From NCBI GenBank assembly GCA_036897485.1, contig JAYMTF010000730.1:1-31020 (forward strand): a stretch of 31,020 nucleotides of DNA. The letters run 5' to 3'. This stretch comes from Pelargonium nanum (taxonomy: Eukaryota; Streptophyta; Magnoliopsida; Geraniales; Geraniaceae). Positions 1-8,964 of the stretch are shown here, piece by piece (position 1 is the stretch's first letter; every line of letters starts with the position of its first letter). The notes beneath the pieces were generated by a model. That model made no database searches and had not been told where the DNA came from. It saw nothing but the letters and a program-made list of their open reading frames with translations. Position numbers and translations under genes: made by a program.

Positions 1-129
1 TTCAGTCAGTCATTTACCAAACATAACTAACTTAACGGAGCATCAACTTTCAGCTCCTTAAAGTTTTCATCACCTACTTACTGAGACTTACCGTGACTTA
101 GCGACATGATCTATAGTTAACAAACAAGC

Positions 130-137
130 TATAAATA
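130..137 (+). promoter_or_regulatory. TATA box of the ABC1-type kinase gene
   Basis: A clean TATAAATA lies about 320 bp upstream of the chosen start codon at 456, in an otherwise unremarkable AT-moderate stretch. A TATA box here would place transcription start near 160 and give a leader of roughly 300 nt. The transcription start is inferred. Confidence 0.5.
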
Positions 138-257
138 GCCCAATAACAGCCCAAGCCCAAGCACTCACCGAATCTTGCATCTCGCACGCTTCCCAAATCG
201 AAATCCGAGTTGAACAAACCAACCTCGACCTAGGCTCAGCGGCCTAAGCCCCAAGCA

Positions 258-421
258 ATGCAAGGAAAAAAGTGACCACTTCAGCGCCAACAAGACTTTT
301 ATTTTCTTCGTCTTCTTCATGCTCACGCCGCTTCAGGCCGCGATTCCAGACAACTGAGACTCGAATGAGAAAATGCTCTCAAGAACAACCACCAACACAA
401 TACACCATCTGCGTACGTTAG
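258..421 (+). promoter_or_regulatory. Upstream ORF cluster in the leader of the ABC1-type kinase
   Basis: If transcription begins near 160, the leader holds three complete small ORFs before the main ATG at 456: 258-275 (5 codons plus stop), 319-357 (12 plus stop) and 365-421 (18 plus stop). A further ATG at 373 opens a frame that runs across the main start and stops just after the first splice junction. Such arrangements usually lower translation of the main ORF. The ORFs are visible directly; the regulatory role is inferred. Confidence 0.4.
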
Positions 422-455
422 ACGACCCTGCCATTCCCTTCCAATTTCGATCGCC

Positions 456-3400
456 ATGTCGAGGTCAGTCAATTAACACTGCTCTTAAACCTTTCTAATC
501 CTGCAACTAGGGTTTTTCAATTTTCTCATTGTTTGGAATATTGTTTTTAGTCCTAAGAATAAATGGTGTTTTTCAATATAGTTTTTGTGGGATCATGAAA
601 TCTGGTTTTAACTATCAATTAACGGTCAGTTTTGCGATGATTGATGTAAACTGACCTAAAAAAGAGTTCTTACGTTGACTTTGGATTTGAACTGTATTAT
701 TGATGTTGAAAACTTGTGCAGAGTTGACTATTTTAGTTGTTGGGTGGTGCTTTATCTTAGTGCAAAAAAGACATGACAATCTGCTACTAGACTGACCGGA
801 GTATGTGATTGATTAGGCCTAGGCTGACATAAGAAATGTTGGGCGGTTGGAGAAGGGATTTTTGAAATAGGCTGTCAATATTATATACCTGTATTAGTAA
901 TGGTATATTCGGAGGGAGGGGTGTTTGAGAAGAGATGGGGAAAATTCGATTATTGCCTATCGGTTTCCCATTACTTTGCTCTCAGCTTAGGCTTTTGTGT
1001 GTGATTTATGTCTTTTTTTTTCTCTTTATCTTTTGTTGATTATATTCTATCAAGTACCTACCCTGTCTACTGTTTACTGTAATTGCACCATTCCCTTTCA
1101 TTTAAGTAATTGTTATGTATCATGGGACATCAATGTAGATACTGGTAAATTGACACAGTCACTGGAATGCAGGCTTTTGATGTATAGTAATCATTTTAAG
1201 AGAGTTGCCCAGTCCATTTTCTCAAATGGGAAGAGGAGCGAGCATTCGGAAGTAAGGACTTATGGTACACTTGTTACAGTTGGGCTTCGGCTTCCCCAAT
1301 ATAAACTCGACTTACAATGCAGGGTTCCTGTCAGAGTACATACTTCATTCTCAGTGCAGCAACATGGTCATTTTGGGAATAGTTTTACCCGAAATTTCTC
1401 TGTCATTTCTGCGAGTAGTGCGCTGACACACCTTGCCCTGTGTGCTTGTAAAAGGGTGTCCAAAAAATACTCCCCAAAGTCTTCAAGTGGGGGCACATTT
1501 AATCCCCTGCGTAGGATTGCTTCGTATCCTATGCATAGAATTCCATTTTATCCTATACGTAAGATTGCTCAAGCAGTCAGTTTGTCCTTGACCCGCTCAC
1601 CCCTGCTTGTTCCTGGTTTTTTTGCCTTCACATGTGGACAGCAAGCATTGGCACATAAAGTACAAGTAGACACAAATTACTACCCATCAAATAATACCCT
1701 TCACATGCGTGCACAAGATGGGCGTGCTTTTGTGTCTTCACTTGTGCTTTCAGTATTCGAAGGTGTTGTTTTGTTGCTGAGAGCTCTCTATTTATCTATA
1801 TTGTTCTCACCCAGCATAGTGATGGCACCTTTTGCTGATTCTTTTGGGGTCCAGTATAGGAAAACGTGGCTTCAGGTTGTTCATCGTACTCTTGAAAAGG
1901 CAGGTCCTGCATTCATAAAATGGGGTCAGTGGGCAGCTACACGCCCAGATCTCTTCCCTAAAGACTTATGCACCAAGCTTTCTGAGCTTCACACCAAAGC
2001 TCCTCAACATAGCTTCTCCTACACGAGAAAAACCATTGAAAGAGCATTTGGTCGCAAGATATCTGAAATTTTTGAGAATTTTGAGGAGGCACCTGTGGCA
2101 TCTGGAAGCATTGCTCAAATACATCGTGCTTCATTGAAATTTCGGTACCCTGGTAAACAGATAAAACCTATTGTAGTTGCTGTAAAGGTTAGACATCCTG
2201 GTGTTGGTGAGTCAATTAGAAGAGATTTTGCGATAATCAATTTGGTAGCAAAAGTCTCTAGTTTCATTCCCGCACTAAATTGGTTGAGATTGGATGAAAG
2301 TGTACAGCAATTTGCAGTTTTCATGATGTCTCAAGTTGACCTTGCACGGGAAGCTGCTAATTTGAGCCGCTTTACTTATAACTTCCGTAGTTGGAAGAAT
2401 GTTTCCTTTCCTAAGCCTATTTATCCACTTGTGCATCCTGCTGTTTTGGTCGAAACTTACGAGCAGGGGGAATGTGTTTCAAGATATATTGATGATGATG
2501 ATGAACGACATACTCGGACTAAAATTGCCCTTGCCCACATTGGTACTCATGCTCTCTTAAAGATGCTTTTGGTAAGCACATTTCGTAATTAATTTATTCG
2601 CATAGCAATTATTGCATTCCTTTCGTTGGTGATGTCTTTCGTATTGTATTACTTTTCTTGAAACTTGGTAATAATTGATATTCTAAATATGTGGGTGTCT
2701 TCAGGTTATATAGGTATTTTTCTATGACCAACCCTGATAGGGAAGACAATTATCTTTAGATCAACTAGTTATTCTTGATTCTTAATTGTAATTTTTTATT
2801 ATGTACTCCCGTCTTGTTTCATTTGAATTTTTGTCCCAAAATGAGTGTCCGCTTTCTTTTTTTAGGAAGTTAATTATGCATGAATTCTCAATATCGTTAT
2901 AATAAGTTAGTATCCCTTACCACATGATCATGAGCATACAAAAGTAAATATACCACACTAACTAACTTCTTTTTATTTTTTTTCTCAAAATAGAAATAAA
3001 GACACTCATTTTGGTATGGCCATCTCAGTTAAATCAGTGTTTTCTGTATTAATACTATACCCTAAGTGAGCTTAACATGCTGATACATAGAATAGAACTC
3101 AACTCAACCGAATTTTACTATTTTAGTCTGTTGAGCCTCAAATTGCTGAGTACTTTTGAAATCATATTGTTAGGTGTTAGCTGCTTCTCATATGAACCTT
3201 AGCACTCGATATCTTGAATTCCTTTTAATAAATTTCCACTGGTGAACATGAAAGACTGAATCCCAATGCAACTGCCCTTCATGCTTTTGAATCATGATTT
3301 CTTCTTTCAGGTGGACAACTTTATCCATGCTGACATGCATCCTGGAAATATCTTTGTTCGGGTGCCTCAGAGCAAGTCTTCTCGAAAACGGCTGTTTAAA

Positions 3401-4623
3401 TCAAAGCCTCACATCATTTTCCTTGATGTAGGCATGACAGCTGAACTATCTAAGAGTGATAGAGTGAATCTATTGGATTTTTTTAAGGCTGTTGCCCGTC
3501 GGGATGGGCGAACCGCTGCAGAGAGTGCACTCAGATTATCAAAGCAACAAAATTGTCCTAATCCAAAGGCTTTTATTGAGGTGAATTACTGGGAATGAAC
3601 CTTCAATTTTATGATGCTTTATGGTTGTGGCTTTTTAAAAGGAGAATTTAGCTAGGCAGTTTTTGGCTGGTATGTCTGCTGTTGAAAGCTTGAAGCTTCT
3701 CTTTTTTCCTTTTTCGATTTGAATGACAATTTGTTCACTTGCCTGTGTTTAAGTACTTTTCTCATAAAGCTACTGCAGATCTGCTTCAGATAGCAAATAC
3801 AGTATGTGTTAGTTAAGACTAAGTAAATGCATTCCGCAGTTGTATGCTGGATTTCTTCTCTATATATTATGTTTTGGAACTTTTATCTGTGAAGTTACTT
3901 TGATTTTATCCATTAAATGGGCATATTATTTAGTTGATATAGTTTTAAGTTCTAACAGGAAGTGGAGGAGGCATTCAGTTTCTGGGGTACTCCAGAAGGG
4001 GACCTAATCCATCCTGCTGAGTGCATGGAGCAATTACTTGAGAAAGTTAGGCGCCATAAAGTTAATATAGATGGCAACGTATGCACAGTGATGGTTACAA
4101 CTTTGGTGCTTGAGGTGATTTCCTTTTTCCTCTTGCTATAATAGTTAAATTACTGTGCACTGTGTATGACACCAAACCACACCCATTTTGGATGGGATGA
4201 GATGCTAATTATTTGCCCACCTAGACTGGCTCTATATTTGGATCCATTTGCATTTTAATTGCCTATGGATATAGCTTAAACATCTTATTTTATTTCTTTG
4301 CTCTTTCATTTCAGTTTTCTTTTGTACTGTTTCAGTTTTAATAACTCGTTCATTCTGCGACAATATTGCACTCGTTGTGAAGAAAATTTGTTAGTGTATA
4401 AGAATGAAATGGGGAACAACAGATTAGCTGTGATGGCCGTGACATGCTGAAATATATCTACTTTACACGGTTTAATATGGATTCTTGCTTTGGGTGCTTG
4501 TAGGGTTGGCAGCGGAAGCTTGATCCAAGATACAACATAATGAAGACACTGCAAACCTTGCTACTTAAAGCTGACTGGGCAAAGTCTCTTTCTTACACAA
4601 TTGAAGGGTTAATGGCCCCATAA
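456..4623 (+). CDS. ABC1/UbiB-family atypical kinase, ADCK2/abkC-like, probably mitochondrial
   Basis: Five exons join in frame to 650 aa: 456-463, 1173-2571, 3311-3580, 3959-4114 and 4504-4623. The first exon gives only ATG TCG AG, and splicing to 1173 yields MSRLLMYSNHFKRVAQSIF, an Arg-rich start like a mitochondrial presequence. An in-frame ATG at 1180 is a fallback start. UbiB-family marks are present in order: a KxGQ-type motif as KWGQ (residues 252-255), a Gly/Ser-rich loop SGSIAQIH, the ATP-site lysine in VAVK (341), the catalytic HADMHPGN (D477, N482) and the metal-binding Asp in FLDVGM (D508). A hydrophobic stretch precedes the KWGQ region. ABC1/ADCK proteins are atypical kinases or ATPases, several of which support coenzyme Q synthesis in mitochondria; the COQ8 branch is the best known. 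The KWGQ form and the Ser-rich loop point to the ADCK2/abkC branch. Residues about 115-137 contain a short basic near-repeat (YPMHRI/YPIRKI). Family is sure; branch is likely; substrate is unknown. Confidence 0.88.
2804..3028. mobile_element. Stowaway-like (Tc1/mariner) MITE relic in intron 2 of the ABC1 kinase gene
   Basis: The left end reads TA-CTCCCGTC and shortly after GTCCCAAAATGAGTGTC. The right end carries the inverse, GACACTCATTTTGG, followed by degraded terminal bases. CTCCCTCCGTCCCAAAATGAGTGTC-like termini next to a TA target are typical of plant Stowaway MITEs. Both arms continue with matching pyrimidine-rich / AAGTTA segments. The element is about 225 bp, non-coding and diverged, and has a small insertion in its left terminus. 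The exact right border is uncertain. Confidence 0.6.
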
Positions 4624-5010
4624 GGAGGTTCATGTTTTTTTACGGTTTTCATTTTCTTGATTATAATTTTTACGGTACTATATATACCATCCCTAGGAGT
4701 GTTAAACATCTTAGGTGATTCTTTTTGCTTTAGTCAAGATTTTCAATTTTGTTGTGGAACTTTGATCCTTCTGTAATTAAAATATGTTTTTATTCACGTT
4801 CAAAATCATTATTGTTTCTTGCTTAAGAAAGGAAATAGAAACGGTAGTGACACTGTATTCTTTCTATTTACCTGAGTTCATATTCTTTTTCTTTTCTACT
4901 TGTCCAGGAATTATCATCTCAATGTCCATTGTCTTATTCTGTTCCCTACAAGTATCTTTTTTAATTGGAAATGTATATACACTTTAATAATAAGGTGAGC
5001 AAAATCACGG
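4624..5010. other. 3' flank of the ABC1 kinase gene
   Basis: AT-rich sequence after the stop codon, presumably holding the 3' UTR and polyadenylation region. The longest ORF (67 codons) is hydrophobic low-complexity sequence with no recognisable family. Nothing else is seen. Confidence 0.4.
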
Positions 5011-5011
5011 G

Positions 5012-5225
5012 TAGGGCTGACAAATTGGGTCATAACCCGTGACACGACACGAAGTTAAGCAGGTTCGTGTCGTGTTTGTGTCTAATGTTTCAACCTGTTT
5101 AATAATCATGTCGGGTTTGTGTCGAACTCGTTTAACCTGCATAACTCGTTTAATTAAACGGGTCATTATCGTGTCATATAACCCGTTCATTATACTACCT
5201 GTTTGAGGGCATATTTGTAATTTTA
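5012..5225 (+). mobile_element. hAT-like transposon terminus
   Basis: The segment opens with TAGGGCTGACAAATTGGGTC, the style of plant hAT terminal repeats (C/TAGGG...). It continues with many short direct and inverted copies of GTGTCGTGT, AACCCGT, CGTTTAACC and AACGGGT. Such dense subterminal repeats are where hAT transposases bind. No matching opposite terminus was found by eye in the window, so this is one end or a truncated copy. The following C-rich stretch (5240-5400) ends in a CAG-GTGTGA donor-like site and may be an element leader. Family assignment is by pattern only. Confidence 0.5.
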
Positions 5226-5469
5226 AGAGCTCTCAATGAATTCGTCAGTACTCAAACTCAGACTCTCAATCTCATTGTTCTGCTCTAGCCTCTTCTCTAC
5301 CACACAGACACAGTCTCTCTCTTTACCTTCACCACCGAGTCCCAGCTAACCAGACCACTGCCAACCAGCTCCGGCACACCAGAACACCACCAATATCAGG
5401 TGTGAATTATTTTTTTAATGTTTTGACTTTGCTTTTTATGTGTTTATTCTCCTATGAACAATGCAACAA

Positions 5470-5613
5470 CTAAACAAAATCAGTAGATGCAACACAAACC
5501 CAACAAAAACATAATTAACAACATGATTAAGATAGCAGGGTTGACCATCAACAGCATTATTTGAGAGAGGGTCATTTAAATTGAAAAATCAAGCTAAACA
5601 AAATCAGTAGATG
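5470..5613. repeat. 20-bp exact direct repeat pair
   Basis: The 20-mer CTAAACAAAATCAGTAGATG occurs at 5470-5489 and again at 5594-5613, 124 bp apart, with unrelated flanks. It may be the trace of a local duplication or of an insertion and excision. No gene is seen between about 5400 and 5880. Confidence 0.6.
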
Positions 5614-5886
5614 AAGAATGTAATTCTGGTTCATTGAATCTTATTATTTCTAAATTCCAATAATTAAATACAATTCAGAAAAAGTCTCATGGGAGAGGTA
5701 ACACTTAGATATTAAATTTAAATAATCATTCAATGCAGCCAACATAAATAATTAATTAGAAGCTAAGAATGGTGGATGGCTATTCAAATCATCTAGAATT
5801 TTCCTTCTGACTTTTATATAACCAACACCTCTCTTAACAAACATAACTAACAACCAAGGAAGAGCCACATTTTCAAACAACCATCA

Positions 5887-6010
5887 TCGGGGCAAGTAGT
5901 GACTTAAGGCGCTTGCTTCTCTTGAGGTCTCAGGTTCGAGTCTCGGCTGTTACGCTTGCTGATATGACTACTACAGTTTCTAGTTTCAAATTCAGATGTC
6001 TTTGAATGAT
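5887..6010 (+). mobile_element. tRNA-derived SINE, truncated copy
   Basis: A pol III type internal promoter is visible: an A-box-like GGGGCAAGTAGTG at 5889-5901 and a B box GGTTCGAG at 5933-5940 with tRNA-like spacing. The head (5903-5940) matches the head at 14575-14612 at roughly 80% by eye. Both copies later share a TTTCTAGTTT..AA segment. No cloverleaf with a proper acceptor stem forms, so it is not a tRNA gene. The 3' part is missing compared with the second copy. Confidence 0.55.
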
Positions 6011-6457
6011 TTACAAGCACCATGCACTGATGCACTGATATTATGCAGGACAGGACATGCATGGCAACTTAAAGCATGGTCAATAAGGCCAACAATAACA
6101 ACTTGAAGTCTGGTCAATAATCAATTTTTGACACCAGAAAAGACTAAACAGACCATCAACATCCCAAATCAAACCTGATTATTCAACAAAACAGGTTTGG
6201 GAGAGATACAAATAACTTGGAGGTGGTCAACCATCAATTCTATGATTTCATAGACAGTGACAACAAAGGATTTAGTATATGCAAATGGGCATTTGAATCA
6301 TTGTCTCCATTCTCTAATAATCTATCAGAGAATATAATCTACAAGCCTGGCCTTTTGCTTTTGTCTAGTCTCATGCAAGCCAAGCCAAATATGCTCTGTT
6401 AGTCTGATGCCAAAACCAATTTGGAACCATCAATCCATATCTAAAACTTCCCACATC

Positions 6458-8848
6458 ATGGGAGTTTCTCACTTTTTCATCATCCTACTGCTGTTTGCAC
6501 CTACAGTGGCTTGGGCTCTAGGAGGATTGCCAAGCTTGCGCCAAGGAAGGTTCTTGGCTGTTGAGAAACAAACTGACATCTTGGTTTCACCAAATGGGAC
6601 ATTTTCTAGTGGATTCTACAAGGTAGGCGAAAACGCCTATTGTTATTCAATCTGGTTCACTAACTCTGTTGACAAAACAGTTGTTTGGATGGCTAACAGA
6701 AACCGGCCGGTTAATGGGAAGAGATCAAGGCTGAGCCTTCTTCAAAATGGCAACCTAGTCTTGACTGATCAAGATGGTTCTATTGTGTGGTCAACCAACA
6801 CATTCTCAAATTATGATGTTGCACTTCAACTTCTTGAAACAGGAAATCTTGTTCTTACCAAGGATTCAAGCAATTCCATTTGGGAGAGCTTTCGCTTCCC
6901 CACTGACACAATCCTCCCATCTCAGCCTATTACCAAGAACACAACCTTGATCTCCATGAGGGCTAAAGGTACATACTTTTCTGGATTCTACAACTTCAAA
7001 TTTGATGACAATAATGTACTCCATCTCATCTATAATGGTCCTTTAATTTCAAGTATCTTCTGGCCCAATACAAGCTCAACTGTGTTTGTCAATGGAAGAA
7101 CACCTTACAATAGTTCTAGAATAGCAATTCTAGATGAGACTGGACATTTTCAGTCCAGTGACAGTCTGCAATTCGATGCAGCTGACTATGGTATTGGCCC
7201 TAAGCGTCGCCTAACGTTAGATTATGGTGGAACTTTAAGATTGTATAGTTTAGACAAATCAGGGCTTTGGGAAACTTCATGGTTTGGAGGTGCAGATTTC
7301 TGTAGAGTTCATGGATTGTGTGGACCCTATGGTATATGCGTCTATGGAACACAACCAACATGCACATGCCCCTATGGTTTCACAAGAAATGATCCTTCAG
7401 ATTGGTCCAAGGGCTGTGCTCCTTTGTTCAACCTGACTTGCAAGGCACAAGAGTTGGACTTTATGGAGCTTCACAACACAGATTTCTACGGATACGACAT
7501 TCCTACTGGTTATGGTGTAGGCATTACCTATGAACAATGCAGGAACACTTGTCTCAGTGATTGCAGATGCGAAGGTTTCGGGTATGCACTCGATGGACTT
7601 GCACAATGCTACCCGAAAGGCAGTCTCTTCAATGGTTTCCACATGCCTCGTTCGAAAAGTAATATGCATATAAAGGTCCCAAGAGGTTTTGTGAAATCTG
7701 ATCCAGAGCTAGCTCAGGAACTAAGATACAACCTAACCTGTTCAGATGAAGAAACTGTTCTCACAGGTAATGGTGTGGAACAACAAAGCTCTCATAGAAA
7801 CCAGTATGTCAGATACCTGATAGGGGTTGTTGTTACTGTTGCAATCTTTGAAGTTACTTGCATTGCTTTGGGATGGTGGTTCATGTTCAGGAAGCACACT
7901 CATGATGAATTGGTCAATCTGGGTTACATGATCATAGCAATGGGTTTCAAGAGGTTCACTTATAAAGAGCTCAAGAAGGCCACAAAAAACTTCAAACATG
8001 AAGTGGGAAGAGGGGGCTTTGGGACAGTTTTCAAAGGGGTTCTTGACAATGGAATAGTTGTAGCTGTGAAGCGACTGGAAGGCGTTTTGCAAGGCGAAGC
8101 AGAGTTCTGGGCAGAGGTGACCACCATAGGGAAGATCAACCACAGGAACTTGGTGAAACTGTGGGGTTTCTGTGTTGAGAATGAGCATAAGCTGCTGATA
8201 TATGAGTACTTAGAAAATGGTTCCTTGGATAAAATCTTGTTCTCAGATTCATCCAATAGATTGGGATGGGACCAGAGGTACAACATTGCTTTAGGGACAG
8301 CAAAGGGTCTGGCATACCTACACGAGGAGTGTCTAGAATGGGTACTCCATTGTGACGTAAAGCCTCAGAACATTTTGTTAGATGATGATCTTGAACCTAA
8401 GGTTGCGGACTTTGGCATGTCAATGCTATTCAAGGACAACAACGACAAGGGGTTTTCCAAGGTTCGGGGTACTAGAGGGTACTTAGCTCCGGAGTGGATC
8501 ATGAATTCAAAAATTGATGCAAAGGTAGATGTCTACAGCTATGGGATGGTTCTGCTGGAACTACTGACTGGGAAGAGTGCATATGCTTTCCAAACCGCTT
8601 CTTCAGGCCCTGACAACAACTTGGTACACTGGGTGAGGCAAATGATTGAAAACGAAGGGCTCGAGGAAGTGATTGACCCAAACTTGGACCATGAATACAA
8701 CAAGGAGAAGCTGGACCAGTTGGTGAAAGTGGCCATGCTTTGTGTAGGAGAAGATGCAGCTACAAGGCCTAGTATGAGCAAGGTTGTGAAGCTTCTCAGC
8801 AGATATGATGAGAAAAGTGCAGATACTGAGATTGAGGTCAGTGATTAA
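6458..8848 (+). CDS. G-type lectin S-receptor-like serine/threonine kinase (SD-2/ZmPK1-like), non-RD
   Basis: Single-exon plasma-membrane receptor kinase, 796 aa from the ATG at 6458. That start puts a good signal peptide (MGVSHFFIILLLFAPTVAWA) first. An in-frame ATG at 6407 would add 17 mostly hydrophilic residues. Order of domains: signal peptide 1-20; B-lectin about 30-150; S-locus glycoprotein region about 195-300; Cys-rich EGF-like segment about 282-322; PAN/apple about 328-408; transmembrane 452-477; kinase about 510-780. In the kinase, the glycine loop GRGGFGTVFKG, K538, HCDVKPQN (631-638), DFG (651-653) and APEW are intact, so an active enzyme is expected. The HRD arginine is Cys, making it a non-RD kinase, a class often tied to pattern recognition. 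The activation segment starts DFGMSM rather than the usual DFGLAK. Ligand unknown. It lies tail-to-tail with a paralogue. Confidence 0.93.
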   Translation: MGVSHFFIILLLFAPTVAWALGGLPSLRQGRFLAVEKQTDILVSPNGTFSSGFYKVGENAYCYSIWFTNSVDKTVVWMANRNRPVNGKRSRLSLLQNGNLVLTDQDGSIVWSTNTFSNYDVALQLLETGNLVLTKDSSNSIWESFRFPTDTILPSQPITKNTTLISMRAKGTYFSGFYNFKFDDNNVLHLIYNGPLISSIFWPNTSSTVFVNGRTPYNSSRIAILDETGHFQSSDSLQFDAADYGIGPKRRLTLDYGGTLRLYSLDKSGLWETSWFGGADFCRVHGLCGPYGICVYGTQPTCTCPYGFTRNDPSDWSKGCAPLFNLTCKAQELDFMELHNTDFYGYDIPTGYGVGITYEQCRNTCLSDCRCEGFGYALDGLAQCYPKGSLFNGFHMPRSKSNMHIKVPRGFVKSDPELAQELRYNLTCSDEETVLTGNGVEQQSSHRNQYVRYLIGVVVTVAIFEVTCIALGWWFMFRKHTHDELVNLGYMIIAMGFKRFTYKELKKATKNFKHEVGRGGFGTVFKGVLDNGIVVAVKRLEGVLQGEAEFWAEVTTIGKINHRNLVKLWGFCVENEHKLLIYEYLENGSLDKILFSDSSNRLGWDQRYNIALGTAKGLAYLHEECLEWVLHCDVKPQNILLDDDLEPKVADFGMSMLFKDNNDKGFSKVRGTRGYLAPEWIMNSKIDAKVDVYSYGMVLLELLTGKSAYAFQTASSGPDNNLVHWVRQMIENEGLEEVIDPNLDHEYNKEKLDQLVKVAMLCVGEDAATRPSMSKVVKLLSRYDEKSADTEIEVSD

Positions 8849-8964
8849 ACCCAAAAATCTCAATGTCTAGACTTGGGGTTTTGTGTTACTTTGATATTTT
8901 ATTCCATGTAATGAGAAACTTGATACATTATGTAATAAATGTGTGCAAATTAAAAGGAATGAGT
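8849..8964. terminator. Shared convergent 3' end with opposing poly(A) signals
   Basis: Only 116 bp separate the stop codons of the two convergent receptor kinases. A plus-strand AATAAA lies at 8934-8939. A minus-strand AATAAA (TTTATT on the plus strand) lies at 8898-8903. Each signal sits beyond the other, so both transcripts should run past each other and overlap by at least some tens of bases. Use of these signals is inferred. Confidence 0.5.

Noticed and set aside
5889..5945. Possible tRNA gene, because of the GGTTCGAGTC B box
   Set aside because: No acceptor stem or anticodon arm closes, and a second diverged copy exists at 14575-14612, so a tRNA-derived SINE fits better.
7397..8863. 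Several minus-strand ORFs under the plus-strand receptor kinase
   Set aside because: They are shadows of a strongly coding frame with complete kinase and lectin domains on the opposite strand.
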